From positions 25,840,185 to 25,904,184 of the forward strand of contig NC_079895.1 in the NCBI RefSeq assembly GCF_024868665.1: DNA of 64,000 nucleotides, given 5' to 3'. How positions within the stretch are numbered: the stretch's first letter is position 1; each line of letters opens with the position of its first letter. A program made the position numbers and the translations under genes. Shown piece by piece: positions 31,945 through 44,100 of this stretch. The DNA comes from Triplophysa rosa (taxonomy: Eukaryota > Chordata > Actinopteri > Cypriniformes > Nemacheilidae). The notes beneath the pieces were generated by a model. It was not told the DNA's origin. It saw only the letters and a list, made by a program, of their open reading frames with translations, and made no database searches.

Positions 31945-33610
31945 GAACGTACGCGGGCTGAAGGAGACCGTTACAGCATATTACATGCAGTGCTTTAAGA
32001 CAAACTGTTTCTTGCAGATTGCAAGTCTGAACTGGGAGTTATTATTTATTGAAGTAAATAATATAAGGAATGTGAGACTGTTAGTGATTCATAGATTGAG
32101 AAACTACTGTACAGGTACACTGGAATGGTTGCATAGCTAGAAATAGTGACATCACTCAATCTCGTAGTTCAATTTTAGGATGATGTGTTGAAGAACCCGC
32201 CTCTCTGTGATATACCAGATTCAGATGTGTTGTCAGTTGCTGAAGAATTCTGTGATATTTTACTCACTACTGAACCTTTCTGACATCATTTTCCCCGTAG
32301 AACACAAAAAGAGATATTTTGAAAAAGGTGAACGGGCAAGCACCAAATGAAGACAGAATTTGTATTTTGGGGTAAACTGATCTTGAATAAACTGGGGTCA
32401 GTAAAAAAGCAAAACGGTTCAGGTAGAAGTTGTGTTTTATGAGACATCTTCACATGCAGCAGATCTATTTTCACAAATTCATGGACGATAAACGACAAAG
32501 TGTCAAATATACAGTACATGTACAAACATACCTGCACGCAGAAAAAACCTCAACATTCCCATGATGATATATCAGCTTTCGGGTGTCATGAATATCTGGA
32601 ATGTATTCAAATAGAAAGTGTGAACTATACCATGAATGTTTTGACTGTACGTTTCTCTTCATTTGTCTCCCGATTCTTTTTCGTTTTAGTTATTAAACTG
32701 CACTTATTTATACCAAATCCCACTCAATGTCCAGGAAGAAACCCCAAAGCCTTAAATTCCCTTTTTGATGTATTATTTGTAACGCATTTATGTATTGTAG
32801 GAATGTCCAGGCATTTCATGTGCATTAAATCAGAGGTTTACATCCGACGGTTTGACAGTCTAGTTCTGCATTGTTGTACAGTATATGTGCAGTCAGAAGT
32901 GTTAAATGTCAAGCTGAATGTTTTACAGCAGTCATCCGTCAGCTGTTACATCATTTCATCACATTCATGAACACTTGTAGAGGACAATGTGACCAAATCA
33001 GGAAATATATGCTTTAATTGCTATTACTGTAAAAAACTACTAATAGTCGAACTGTCTGACAGACGACAAAACATCTCAGTGAACGGTTACACAGCAGTGT
33101 AGAATAAAGACACACAGCATGACACTCGTGTGAATTCGGCATCGGGACAATCGCCCTATGCTTAATATTACCTTGTCACCAACAGCTGTGACAATGTTTC
33201 TATCTTGTTTAACTTTGTCAGCAGCCGCTGTACAATGCTTCCACTCTGTTTTACATAACCACTGTATCGTCATCTGAATTTCACATCTAAAACCAACAAT
33301 AACATCAGAATGTGATGTTATTTGCCTTTTAACAGCAAATAATTCAGAGCGGCTACTGAAATGAAACCGAGCATCCCCTAGACTATGATGTTTCCTTCAG
33401 AACCAGTAAGCCTCGATAATCAGGAGTTCTCATCTCTACCGTACTCCATGCATATCGTACATCCATGCAATAGGATTGTATAGAAGCCAGTGTGTACAAT
33501 TTGCTAAAAAGGAAACGTTGTTTTTCTTGATATGGGCTGTTTGTTTGTTACTGAATGTTTAATAAACAGTGCTTTGTTTTTAGAAATAAAATGTTTGGAG
33601 GTGGTTATAT
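31945..33610 (+). other. kalrn: kalrn 3' untranslated region
   Basis: After the TGA the sequence has no coding character and carries AATAAA at 33113-33118, 33561-33566 and 33585-33590. The last two, 24 bases apart, suggest cleavage near 33605. An open frame at 32500-32970 begins with no good context and shows no domain, so it is not called. The length of about 1.65 kb is an estimate. Confidence 0.65.
33561..33590 (+). promoter_or_regulatory. kalrn: Paired polyadenylation signals of kalrn
   Basis: Two canonical AATAAA hexamers (33561-33566, 33585-33590) followed by a GT-rich stretch (GTTTGGAGGTGGTTA, 33592-33606) form a standard 3' processing site. Confidence 0.65.
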
Positions 33611-34440
33611 TTAGCCACAAGGATTAAAGCAGAATAGCTCAAAAGCAGTGGACAGAAAATGACACACAAGTTCAACGTGAAGCTGAAAATGTCTTAACTG
33701 ACAACTTAAATGTATTATTTTATTTTATTTTATTATTATTATTAATAATAATAAAATGTTCATTCATATATTTACATATATTACTTTATTATCTGCCCTA
33801 TATGTCATCAAAAAATATTTTTAAATATTAGTTCAAATTTAGGGTCTGTAAATAAATGCTTATTTCTTCACATGTTTTAATCTCAAGCTGTTATAAGCGA
33901 GTAAACGACGGTTTTAAATGACAAAAAGTATTAAAACATTGTTTTAATGTTACTAAATGCTATTAAAGTTGCTAAATCTTTACGTTAGTTCTACATATTT
34001 CCCAGCCGCCTGCCCTGCACAACCCAAAAAATGAATCAAGCGAAAAACATCGCGAGAGAAACAGTAGTGCAGTAAATACATGTACAAAACCTCGCGAGAG
34101 CAACATTAAGCTTGCTGCACACACGCTCGCTGACTAAAAAAAGCCAAATCCGTATTTCAGGTTGTTTTAGTCTAATAAAGAAAATACACATTAAAAGCAT
34201 TATCTTCAAAAGTACGTTCATTAAAAGAAACAGTATCGCTGTACAAATAGAAGTCCGACCCAGTAGTATTCCTGTGAAGTGGTGAGTTTTGAGGTCTAAG
34301 CCCCGCCCATTTCAGCACTTCTGTTTCACCCTATCCGCTTATTCTATTTCCATAGTGGAGACAACATCTCGCGAGAAGCGCCGTGAAGACAGCAACAAGA
34401 CAACCAAAATAAAGTGAGCACAACAAACCCGGAGCGCATG
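33611..34440 (+). promoter_or_regulatory. ubr3: Intergenic region with the ubr3 promoter
   Basis: The first half is AT-rich with nothing recognisable. The second half carries TCGCGAGA at 34050-34057 and 34092-34099, a GC box CCCCGCCC at 34301-34308, and the full palindrome TCTCGCGAGA at 34367-34376, about 65 bases before the start codon. There is no TATA box. TCTCGCGAGA is a known vertebrate core-promoter word of housekeeping genes, which fits a broadly expressed ubiquitin ligase. The transcription start is probably between 34320 and 34400. Confidence 0.65.
34367..34376. promoter_or_regulatory. ubr3: TCTCGCGAGA core-promoter palindrome
   Basis: A perfect 10-base palindrome 65 bases upstream of the ubr3 start. 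Two related CGCGAGA sites lie about 270 and 315 bases further upstream. This word is bound by factors such as ZBTB33 in mammals. Confidence 0.7.
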
Positions 34441-37400
34441 ATGGCGGCGTCGCTGCTACGCCGGGACAAGAAATCCACCGCCGCCCATCTGAAGGCTGAC
34501 CTCAAGCGGACTGACAACAGCTCAGGGCTGCGACAGCTGCAGGAGCTTCTGGATAGCGTGCTAAATCCGGAGCGGGGCTCGGACCCAGAGGCGCTAGAGT
34601 GGTGTAAATGGCTTCTGGCCGGAGGGGAAGGGTTCGACGAGTTCTGCCTGACCGTCCGATCCTACGATAACGCCACTCTTTGCGGGCTGGTGTGGACCGC
34701 AAACTTCGTGGCGTACCGCTGCCGGACGTGCGGCATCTCGCCGTGCATGTCTCTGTGCGCGGAGTGTTTCAATAACGGTGATCATACGGGCCACGATTTC
34801 AACATGTTCCGGAGTCAGGCCGGTGGGGCCTGCGACTGCGGAGACGGGAACGTGATGAGAGAGAGCGGGTCAGTATCTAGTCTGACGGGAGATCGGACTG
34901 TCTTGACAGGGACTGTCAACACCTATTCGACTAACGTACCTGCTTACATGTCGTTTTGGGCGTTGTAGCATAGCCGTGTTTTGAAGCGTAGTAGTCAGCT
35001 GTCTACCTAGACATAGTTTGGGGGGCTTTTATAGCATATCACTTTCGGAGGTGGTTACACTTCGGGCTATTATAGACAGTGTTTTGGGGCGTGTTCCTAA
35101 TCAGCTGCAATTTTAAACCTAGTGATCTGTGCTGACTACCGAGAGACATTGTTGTTAGCCCTCATAAAAACCCAAGTAGCAGGATTTAAAGCATTAGGGT
35201 CTAAAGTCCAGTGAGCTGTCTACTTGGACGTCATTTTTGGACATCATCTTTGGGGGTGTTCCTTACTGGTAACGTTAGCATTATTGAGACATTAAAGGCG
35301 TAAAGCCTATTAAGTGCTTTAGCGTGACTGTTTTGGGCATTATGGCATGGTGCTTTTAGAAACAGGATCATCTGAACAATGTAGTCTCCATACCTAGGGA
35401 ACCGTCTACCTATGTTTTGGGGCATTTTTTATATCTTGTGTGCCGTCTGAGGTGACAGAATTTTGGACCTTCATGTACTGTAAATGTGACAGTGGGGGTG
35501 TTCTAATCAGCTGCATTTTGTGTTGTCCTAAACCTAGTGAGCTGACTACCCAGACATTGTCATTGCGCATCATATTTTGGACAAATCCCACCTAGCTGTG
35601 CTTACAGGTCAGGAGCGTTTGAGCGTCCTAGTCCTAAAGAGCATCATTGTTGAAAAACACTGCGTTTCAAATCATAAAATGTTTCGATCGTCATTCAAAG
35701 TCAGCAACATAGTCAGTCATGTTTTTTGCGCCTTGCATTCATAATCGGCAGCAGAATCAGCAGCCTTGTGCACTTTTGGACATAATAGTCCAAAACCGAG
35801 TGAACTGCCCATCTACATACATTCTAGCTGTATCCAGCATGGTTGGTTCACTATATTAATATATAAAATCTAAATATTCCAGATGTTTACAACATGGTTC
35901 TCCTTTGTGTAAATGCTGAGTATAGACGACCTAGTGGGTATTGAGACACCGCTGTGCACTGCAGACGGCCTGTCAGGGGGGTTAATGGTGTGGAGTGTGC
36001 TGTGGCACCTGATCACTGCCTTACTGAGAGTGACACAGTCTGGGTTATTTTTAACCCACCCACAGGGTCAGTGACAGGTCTCCTCGCTTCTTCGGACACT
36101 ACAGACACACGAAAGGGCCTTCACTGCAATATTTATGTTGCTAGATAGATGGATAAAAAATCTGATGTTGTGTTTAAAGTCTGTCTAGGTATGACTATAA
36201 ATAGACATATGTCTGTACATATAATCAGACATATTCTAGACAGATACATAGAAATTCATATAATAGGTTGAATTTAGATCTGCTGCAGTGAGTATATTTG
36301 TCAGTTTGTCGGGTTTCTTGTTGATGTGGATTCGATTGTGAAAAGGTTTGGTGAAAGCTGGTAGATGCCGATCTCTTATTTGGTGTTATTTACAGGAAAG
36401 GGGGAAATCTTTGCCATTAAAAATGTGTTTTAGTAAATCCTAACCTGTACATATTTTCCTAGGTTTAAAACATTTTACAATGAATACTTGTAATGTTGCA
36501 AAAGAAAATTACCTGAAACATGCTTTCAGAAACATACTAAATTTACCGTTTCGAACACAGTTTATGCTACTAAAGTTTGGATCAGATTCTATTCAAACAT
36601 TTTTATAACGCCTTCATTCTCAATGAGACTTAAATGTAGGGCTGTCACGATAAACCGACGATAAATATCACGTGATTTATGCACAGCTTTTGAGTGAAGT
36701 ACGGAAAAATGCTGCTGCATCCGAAAGCCAGAGGGCGCTCTCGTGCGGAAACACTAAATACGCACCGCAGAAGAAGACCATAACACCTTCTAGACTCTAG
36801 GAAATGCCTATGGACATCTTTTTATCACTGTTACTCAAGTCTCATCAGGTATTTTTATGATAATAAAGTATATTTATAATGATCATGTTTGACGGGTGTT
36901 GCTTTTTCAAATGCACATTATAAGCGACTCTAACTCGCACTGCTTTTAGATCAAGCAGCATTTCCTACTGATCCCAGAGCCGTGCTTCACGGACAAGCTA
37001 CTCATTAAAAAAAACATCGACACATTTCATATTGCAGCCAGCTCGATTACAATAGGATTTCGTAGTATCACGATAAATCGGCATAATCATCAACAATATA
37101 TATCATCATATGTACAAATACTGTATTTAAGCTTACTTTATATGCCTCTGATTCAGACGCACGTGCCTGGCCCTAAGTTAACTTCCGGTCTGTGTTTGTT
37201 TATTGGGCTGGCTAGTGGTCAATAATACAACTATTTATATTTAATTTAATCATTTTTTTATTAAATAAACAATTAGTTGAATGTGTCCTGTAACTTAGTC
37301 GCATTTAAATTTAGCCAAGTAACGGTTCTTCTACTGGTAACTAAAAATGAGACTTGCTAGACATACTTTTAACTTGCTAGCTAATGTAATTTACTTCTTA

Positions 37401-38117
37401 TTTCTTTTGCTTGCTATCAGAAATTATCAATAGGGACTATTCTTTACGGATGTGTACCGGAAGTTAAGTTTGGGCCACAAAGCGTGCATGCGCAGTAACG
37501 TTTGTTTATGTTGTTGCTTTTAAACCGTCTATACGAGTATTTGTCATCGTGTGTCCTATGGTGTGACTGTTTATATTATATTATTTTATATTCAAGATAT
37601 TTATAATATAAAATAGCATAAGAAAGATGTATGTGACACCATAGGACGCATGTGCGTTTTTTACGGCATGGTTGTTATTTACATATGTCTGTTTGGCACT
37701 TATCGGTATAACCTGAGTAATGCAAGTTTGCAATTGTGACTTTTGTTTTATTTTACCAGCTGCTTTATATCCTCCCAGCTTGCACTAACAAAAAGTAAAA
37801 AAGAGGCCTTGGAATTCTAATATTTTTTTCCCATATTATTACAGTACATACAAACACCATAGTTTATTTGTGGGTTTTGAGCAGGTTATTTTATATTCGC
37901 AGGGGCAACAGTAAAGCAGGATGTCATGGTACCAGTGTTTATTAGGTTTATAATGTGCATATTCTGTGTGACTGCAGGTTTTGTAGTAGACATCGGTTAA
38001 AAACTGGCGAGAATGTACCGTTGGTCCCGCAAGATCTCCTGCTCATGTCTGAGATGGTCCTGCCACGGTTTATCATCACTATCATTCAGTACCTGAGGGA
38101 TGGGTACACTGAACCAG
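34441..38117 (+). CDS. ubr3: ubr3 exons 1-2: N-terminus and UBR box
   Basis: Exons 34441-34868 and 37978-38117. Residues about 92-150 form the UBR box, a zinc-binding fold: [47 protein letters not shown], and FCSRHR across the splice. In UBR1/2 this fold reads basic N-terminal residues; UBR3 is reported not to bind classical N-degrons although it has the fold. Exon 1 is GC-rich, like a promoter-linked first exon. Exon 2 continues [14 protein letters not shown]. Confidence 0.95.
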
Positions 38118-41100
38118 GTGAGGACATGTTTACAGCACCTGTGTTTCCTGTTTTTCTGGGACAAATCAGATTAGGTTCATTCAATAATGTTGTCGGCAGG
38201 AGGGCCATTCTCATTCAAAAAGAAACGTTTGATTGGACTGAAATGTACATCCCTTTTTTTTCGATTTTTCAACATGCATAAATGTACTTTTGTCAACTTT
38301 ATAGTCATTCTAAAGCTAATTAATGAGCTAAAAACCACTCGAATACCTTGCTTAACTTTTCCAGTAAAAAATCGAATGCAAATAATTAAAAAGATGATCA
38401 TTCAACTGCAGCTTTCCCTGTTGGTTTGCATGGAATGAACCTCATGTGTACTAGGTGTGTACTAGCTGACCCGCACTAATCGTGCCCGATGGGGTAACAC
38501 GTGCTGCTTTATTTTGTAACACAAACATCTTATCATGTGCTGACAGAGTCTGCTGCCGACAGAGATCTGCAGAAAGTTCTGCAGCAGTTAGAGCCGCAAA
38601 TATCCTTCTTAGAGGAGCTCACCAAGATGGGCGGGGCCATGCGCACTGTTCTCACGAAGATCTTAACCAATCAGCAGACCTTTAAAGAACTGAGCATGGG
38701 TAAGTGTCACGACACGGTGAATAAAGCGAATAAAATAATAATCATAATTCATTTTATTTATAAAGCACTTTACATTTTAAAGAAAATCTCAAAGTGGTAC
38801 AAAAAAGTCATAATAAATTAAATTTATTAAAGAAGTTAAGTAATTAAATAAATAAAAAACTGGCTACAAGCTAAGATTAGCACAAAAATTTTGATATTAC
38901 AAACAAGTTAAACATGAAAAACCTTTTTAAAAAGGTGAGTTTTAAGAACCATTTTAAAACCGTCAATCATTTGTATCTTTGTAAAGCTTGCATTACATCA
39001 TGACATTCTCAAGAAAATAGTTTTGTCTTTTTACACAGAGATGAAAAAGTAACCTCTATAATCATTTTGATGTTGCTATTGTCACCTTTCCCATTTCCAC
39101 ACTGTCCCACACTCACAGGTCAAGAAGAGAATGTTTATGCCAAGAAGAACTATGAGAAGTATTTGTCAGCGTTGAAGAGTTCAGGTTTGGTGTCAGTGGA
39201 GGAGAGGGGTACAGGAGGAGCTGCCGCGGGGGCAACAGAATCTCCAGGAGGGGCGCTAAGTCTATTGGGTAACACTGCTGCTTTTCACACTGCTTTATTT
39301 ACACAAAGAAAATCAAAAAGGATTACAGGAAGTGGATGTTGGTGACTCATAGTAACAGGATTTCAGTAGTCTGCGACGTGTTTGTAACTGGAGTTTTATT
39401 ATTTTAGGAGCCACTGCTGCTGCCGTTCTCGAGGACTCTAGCAAAGAGGTAGGCACGTATGCACAGACTTCTGGTATAGAAAATGTGTGTCCCAGCAACC
39501 AATCAAAACAAACAGAGGGGCGTACCCTTCTGTCTTTGTTGGGAACTGCTTTCCTTGTGTTTGTCAAAATGGTTTCATTTCTGGTCATTGTTGAGAATTG
39601 TGTGTTCTCATGTGTTTGGTTGGCAGGAGGATCAGGATGGACTGCAGGGCGTGGGCCAAAGGAAAAGAGTGAAGCTCAGTAGCAGTACCAAAGGTAGAAC
39701 AAATGTTTTAAAGGAATAGTTCACCAAATCGAAAATTATTATTTTTGTATTCACCCTCATACCGCACATCTCTTTTTTGTACAATGACAGTTGTCGGACC
39801 TTCCTGCAAATAGAAGACCTATTAAAGCTTTATGTGAGAAATAGACTGAAACTTTACACGTGAGGAATACTGAAAAGTTTATTGATAGAAAAATCTGACC
39901 CACATCTTATTCTTATTCAATTGGAGTATCCTTGTTACTAGGGCTGTCACGATTATGAAATTTGGCTGACATGAATTGTCTATTAAATAATTGTGATTAT
40001 GGCGTTTTATTGTCTGTTTAAAGGCTTTGACAATTATAACGATTAATTACAATTAATTTATCCAATGAATAAAATATAGATACATTAAGAAATGTGAAAA
40101 TTCTGTTAAAGGGGTCATATGACAGATATCATCGTTTGTTTTAGATGTAATGCAATGAGTATACACGATTTAAGGTTCAAAAACGCTGTATTTTCCACAA
40201 ACCGTGCATGTTTGTATCTCCTCTTTGCTCCACCTCTCTGAAACGTGCAGATTTTTTATAAAGCTCATGGCTCTGAAAAGCGAGGTGTGCTATGATTGGC
40301 CAGTTCACCAGTGCGTAGTGATTGGTCGAATACTGCAAGCGTATGAGGGAAATGTAACGCCTCTTACCATATTTGGAACATCAGGTTCCCAAGCAATTGT
40401 ACTGACAGGTGATAAAATGTCATCGGTACTTTCCTTATCAACTCGAGCCCGAATCTGATCCGGAAAATGAAGATGATCAAGCCGATACATCAACTTTGCC
40501 AGCGCGACTTGAGTAGGATGTCAAGGATTGGTAAGGTTTTTAAAAAGTATATGTTAAATAGTTAGTAACTATAGCTAACTCTTTTACCTTTTATATACGA
40601 CGTTATAAAGATTTGCCGTTAGTGATCAACCAGTGTTACGCAATGTCTCGTCGCGACTCAACAAAGACAATAAACCCCATTATAAACACCACATTTGTTG
40701 CCTCTAGTTGGAACATAATTACTGATTATTAGGACTTATGTTGTCTTTTTTCACGTTGCACGCGTGTCTGCATTTGCAGATCACAAACACACGACAAACT
40801 CAACTCGCGTTAGTCCGCAACAAAGTCTTTTACAATGAAAATATACTTACAGGCTGCGAATCTGAAGCGCCAGACTGTCCTTGCGAAGTTGTAATGGTTG
40901 GAATTGCCCCACTTTTTAACCAAAGCTTTCGTGCACAGCCGGCCTTGATCTCTCCCAGGTTCATGAAGCAGTCATCAGTGAAATGCGCTGCACACACTTG
41001 AATATACGGATTGTACTGTTCTGGAACGGTATTGGGGGTGTGGTTACACGAGGTGTTTCAGGCAGGTCTGGGTGAGCATTCGCTTTTAAATAGAATGCAT

Positions 41101-44100
41101 CTTTTGTTCCGACAGTTTCATTTTTGCAATTTTATGTGTCTACCACATGCATGGGCAACTTATAACACACCAAAGACACAGAAAAACACGTATTCGCGCC
41201 ATATGACCCCTTTAATAACTAGTAACATTCCCTATAGAGTGACCTTAACATAAAAAACTGAGGTATGAGGATGATGTCGTCTTGTTGTGTAGATGCAGCA
41301 AATCTGGAATCACTTTAATGAAACTCATAAACACAAAAAATACAAATCTGATACAACTCAAATGATGAAGAAATGTCATTCGAAGGTTTTCGCTGAATAA
41401 CAACTTGCATTTCTGTCTGTTTCTCAAACAAAGCTATCCTATGTGAAAATATGCAAATATGCATGAATATGAATATGGATGTTTTAGGCTTTTATGAGTT
41501 TAACAGACATGGCTACTTTATTGTTTTGTGGAGAAGAGCTGTGTAAAGTTTAAAATAACATGACATTTTTATCTATTCCACCAAATAACTCAATAACTTG
41601 ATAACTGTCCTTCCTTTTCTCCTGTTTTGTTAGATCCATCCATAATGGACACCTTGAAACATAAATGTTTTTTAGAAGAATTATTGTTTTGGACTATCAA
41701 GTATGAGTTTCCACAAAAGATGGTCACGTTTTTGCTCAACATGTTGCCTGATCAGGACTACAAGGTATTTAATGATACAATGTTAAACAGCCACATATGT
41801 GAGGGTCCTAAAGGAACATTAAACCTCACCTGCCAAGAGTGTATGAATGAAGAACTTCTAGCCATAAAGTCTTACCAGCACAAAATGGTTCTGCCATTAT
41901 TTTGAGTTCAAATGTTTTGTCCCTTTGTCAATGAGAGATTTTAGCTTTTTTCTTGCATATTAGTGGCAAACAATGCAGGTCAAGCACATCATATGCAAGA
42001 TGAGCCAATGTTCTGGGCGAACCAAAATGTGTCATAATGGTGTCATGTTGGGGGCTTAGTGTAAGAGACCACCCAGACATGAAGATTCGTTGCCTGTTAG
42101 CTGGTTTTCATTAAGCTGAGAGTTAATTAAGTGATTTTAGCAGTATTTCATTGAACGGGCTGCGAGTTGTTTCTGATGTCATTACTGTTTTCCCCCATCT
42201 CATAGATCACCTTCACTAAAACGTTTGTCCAGCACTATGCCTTCATTATGAAGACCCTCATGAAGAGTCACGAGTCTGACACCATGTCCAACCGAATCGT
42301 TCACATCAGCGTTCAGCTCTTCAGCAACGAGGAGCTGGCGAGACACGTCACAGAAGAGTGTCAGTTACTGGACATCATGGTCACTGTGCTTCTCTACATG
42401 ATGGAGAGCTGCCTTATCAAGAGTGAACTGCAAGGTGAGAGGTGTTTTTGAAAGAGAGTATGCGTTGTTTTCTTGAGAAATGTTCTGTTATTTAGATTTC
42501 TGAACATCACGTTATAAAAGGAATGGGTTGTGAATCAAACGTCCGCTGGACTTCTTTACAGATGAGGAGAATAATCGTCATGTGGTGGTGAACTGCGGTG
42601 AAGCTCTGCTGAAGAATAACACTTATTGGCCTTTAGTTAGTGATTTTATTAACATCCTCTCGCACCAAAGTGTAGCCAAGCGTTTCCTGGAGGATCATTC
42701 TCTTCTGCTGCTCTGGATGAGTTTCGTTTCATTCTTTCAAGGTCAGTCAGGAAATCCTGCAGTAATTTTGTTTCGGAGTCCAGGGGTGCGTTTCCCGAAC
42801 ACCCACCAAAGTACGATGCATCGTTTGAGAAACTAACTAGCAACTCACGACTGTTTCCCAAAAACATAGTAACTTTGTCGCTCATCTGTCATTTGAACCA
42901 CGTTGGTTCAGCAATATATGTCACACAGATGGTGGAGGAATACCGTCTTCTAATTAATCTTTTCACATCGATTGAATGTATAATATTGCTGTAAATAACA
43001 TACGCTGCATCTGAAAACTTTTTTAGTTATCGTATTTTTGATCACCGGTTTTTAAAAAAAAAAAATTTTTTTTAATTTCACAATATTTCATTCATTCGTA
43101 AATTTCCTCCTACGTCACTCCGCCCACTTTTCAAAAAACAGCGCTTCTATTTTCTTGATAAACTAAAAGATGTCAAATTGAATTTAGAATAATGGAAATA
43201 GAATGCACTGCATGTTGCTTGCTTTGCTCAAAAGCATGATGCATGTAGTTCTACATAATAATACATCATAATAATGAGGAACTATGCTTCTACAGGGCTC
43301 CAGACTGTGACTAAATGGTTGCATTTTGCGACCAGTTTTCGAGACAGCGCGACATTTTTTACAAGTACTCGCGCATGTGCGACCTGCAAATTTGGAATTT
43401 CTTCGTTGTTATTTCATGTGGAAAGACGAGTAGAACGCAACCCGCCACCAGTGCAGGTTGTGTTTGATAGTCAACTGCGCACACTGATGTTTTCTGGCTG
43501 CCGTTGCGCACAATCCAGGTTTACAAGTTTACAGTACACACACACAACGTGAGCGCATTACTACGAGTCGCTCTTTGCTGTGACGGATTTCTTGAGCCCG
43601 AGGATGAACGAAAATAATTGAATAATTGCATCGCAGGCTGATTTAAGGTGTGCCCCTAAATGTTTTGCTTGCGCTCCTAAAAATTTCAGTCAGGGGCTAC
43701 AGTGCTCCTAGTAAAAAAGTGAGTCTGGAGCCCTGTTCTAACCACAGCTCTAGACCTGTAGTTCCAACCACACAACTTTGCGATGCTGCTTGCGATTGAT
43801 CGTTGGAACGATGGTCTCTGGTAACACTTGAATCGTTGAACTATGCGCGACCGATGTAACTTGTGACCACAGTTGGCTAACGATGCTTTTGGGAAACATA
43901 CGCCAGGATGGTTTCTTTTCTGACAGTTTTAAAAATGGCTCATTGAATGAATATGTTTTTATGCTGTCTAAAACAGTATGGTACCTTGCCATACTTGAAA
44001 ATAGTCATGGCAAAGGGTGTGAAGGAGCAAACTGAATTCACACTTTAGTCCAATCTCAAGTGTGTTGCTGCTTTTATAAGACGTTTGCAGCATAAAAGTA

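Larger units (their letters stand above)
34869..37977 (+). other. ubr3: ubr3 intron 1
   Basis: The 3.1 kb intron contains three inverted-repeat elements (36639-37085, 37168-37477, 37550-37650). From 34970 to 35600 there are loosely repeated phrases such as CCTAGTGAGCTG, TACCTAGACAT and TTTTGGGGCGTGTTCCTAATCAGCTGCA, a degenerate local repeat. The rest holds nothing I can name. Confidence 0.6.

Noticed and set aside
32500..32970. 156-codon open frame in the kalrn 3' UTR
   Set aside because: The composition (many Phe, Cys, Val, Ser) is that of AT-rich non-coding DNA, there is no start context, and no splice or domain evidence exists.
34438..34440. First of two adjacent ATGs as the ubr3 start
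   Set aside because: Its context is weak (C at -3, A at +4); the next ATG at 34441 has A at -3 and G at +4 and gives the MAA start typical of UBR3.
40204..41001. Open frames inside the TTAA-flanked element
   Set aside because: They are shared between copies because the DNA is shared; no transposase motif (DDD, DDE) is visible and they are short.
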